From Acidithiobacillus sp. (GTDB lineage Bacteria > Pseudomonadota > Gammaproteobacteria > Acidithiobacillales > Acidithiobacillaceae), in contig DAIAVG010000012.1 of NCBI GenBank assembly GCA_027445725.1, forward strand, positions 1 to 16,893: DNA of 16,893 nt, given 5' to 3'. The notes beneath the pieces are model-generated. The model saw only the letters and a program-made list of their open reading frames with translations, did no database searches and was not told where the DNA came from. Made by a program: the position numbers and the translations under genes. Positions 16,301 to 16,893 of the stretch are shown in pieces; positions within the stretch are counted from its first letter, which is position 1, and each line of letters opens with the position of its first letter.

Positions 16301-16893
16301 GTGCCCAAACCTGTAGGCATGTCCTTTTTCTTCAGGGGATGCCATCGCTTTTTTTTTATCGCATTGCACAAAAACTGGAAAATCACGGCTGCCGCGCAAC
16401 CCGTATCAACCTATGTGCCGGCGATCAACTGTTCTGGCCCGGAGAAAATGCATTGGATTACCGAGGCACGCTGGCAACCTGGCCCGACTTCGTCAGAACT
16501 TTCATGCGCACTCAGGGCGTTAGTGATCTCGTGCTGTTGGGTGAACACCGTCGGTATCACCGGGAGGCCGTCGATATTGCCTTGGAAATGGGGGTCAAGA
16601 TTACCGTCACCGATTTTGGTTATCTCCGGCCGGATTGGGTGACTTGGGAACGCAACGGCATGAGCGGCAGTTCACTGTTTCCCCGCGACCCGGCAGTCAT
16701 TCGCGCAATGGCTGCAGATGCGCCAGAAGTAGACTGGCAACCGTGCTTTTCTGATAATGCTCTGGCAATGGCAAGGGGTGATCTCTTACATAATTTTGCC
16801 AATTTTTTTGGGGTATTCCTGTACCCGCACTACCAGCGCAGCGATCGACGACCGGCTACCTTGCTTTATACAGGTGCGAGCGCTCTGCGCCTG
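16297..16893 (+). CDS. kpsS: Capsular polysaccharide export protein KpsS-like, beta-Kdo transferase (partial, runs off right edge)
   Basis: An open frame from GTG 16297 to the window end (199 codons, no stop). KpsS-type enzymes place the first beta-linked Kdo on the lipid acceptor of ABC-exported capsules; KpsC then extends it. The translation has the family's N-terminal pattern: VLFLQGMPSLFFYRIAQKL, RINLCAGDQLFWPGENALDY, RGTLATWPDFV, VLLGEHRRYHREAVDIA and FGYLRPDWVTWERNGM, with SSLFPRDP after it. The GTG overlaps the SDR stop as GTGA, so they are coupled. A run of nine T lies in codons 18-21. The frame starting at 16301 in another phase covers the same DNA but is not the real gene. The call is strong; only the N-terminal half is visible. 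Confidence 0.92.
   Translation, partial: MSAQTCRHVLFLQGMPSLFFYRIAQKLENHGCRATRINLCAGDQLFWPGENALDYRGTLATWPDFVRTFMRTQGVSDLVLLGEHRRYHREAVDIALEMGVKITVTDFGYLRPDWVTWERNGMSGSSLFPRDPAVIRAMAADAPEVDWQPCFSDNALAMARGDLLHNFANFFGVFLYPHYQRSDRRPATLLYTGASALRL
16349..16357 (+). repeat. T9 homopolymer near the 5' end of the kpsS-like gene
   Basis: Nine consecutive T bases encode part of LFFY at codons 18-21 of the kpsS-like frame. Slippage by one base would shift the frame early in the gene. Tracts of this kind switch capsule genes on and off in some pathogens, but nine T in one genome copy is only suggestive. Confidence 0.6.

Noticed and set aside
16301..16642. 113-codon plus-strand frame right after the SDR
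   Set aside because: Overlaps the kpsS-like frame from 16297, which shows strong family motifs; the 16301 frame shows none.
1..16893. tRNA, rRNA, CRISPR array, insertion sequence or attachment site
   Set aside because: None seen: coding density is nearly complete and no tandem repeats, transposase motifs or tRNA-like folds were noticed.

Overview
The window (about 58% GC by eye, no RNA genes, no mobile elements, almost no non-coding DNA) is the centre of a capsular polysaccharide locus of the ABC-transporter-dependent (Kps/Ctr/Bex/Wcb) type from a Gram-negative proteobacterium. Codon usage and gene style would suit an Acidithiobacillus-like or related beta/gammaproteobacterium, but this taxon is a guess from memory and not shown by a marker gene.

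Two operons diverge from a short intergenic region at about 2927-3009. The minus-strand operon reads manC (bifunctional mannose-1-phosphate guanylyltransferase / mannose-6-phosphate isomerase), kpsE-like inner-membrane co-polymerase, then a kpsM-like ABC permease cut by the left edge. The plus-strand operon reads outer-membrane polysaccharide export (OPX) lipoprotein, GT4-type glycosyltransferase, a 2441-residue FAS-like highly reducing type I polyketide synthase (PKS), a PLP-dependent alpha-oxoamine synthase (serine-palmitoyltransferase/KAPA-synthase family), a GNAT-fold acyltransferase, an extended-SDR reductase of the NAD-dependent epimerase family, and a kpsS-like Kdo-transferase gene cut by the right edge. 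The plus-strand genes touch or overlap (ATGA, 14-bp and GTGA junctions). The only real gap, about 118 bp, lies between the oxoamine synthase and the acyltransferase.

The export genes (OPX, KpsE, KpsM) form the trans-envelope exporter. ManC supplies GDP-mannose. KpsS-type enzymes start the Kdo linker on the lipid anchor. The most interesting part is the lipid cassette between them. The PKS carries KS-AT-DH-(degenerate methyltransferase)-(structural KR)-ER-KR-ACP and no thioesterase, so it should make a saturated acyl chain left on its ACP. The next gene encodes an enzyme of the family that releases acyl thioesters by decarboxylative condensation with an amino acid. The acyltransferase and SDR that follow are the same two enzyme types (bCerS-like, CerR-like) that complete ceramide synthesis in bacteria such as Caulobacter. 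I infer a PKS-fed ceramide-like (or sphingoid-like) lipid pathway embedded in a capsule locus, perhaps making the capsule's membrane anchor. A PKS and an oxoamine-synthase-like gene (wcbR, wcbT) are, from memory, also found in the Burkholderia pseudomallei capsule I locus, so the association is not unique. The ceramide reading of it is inference.
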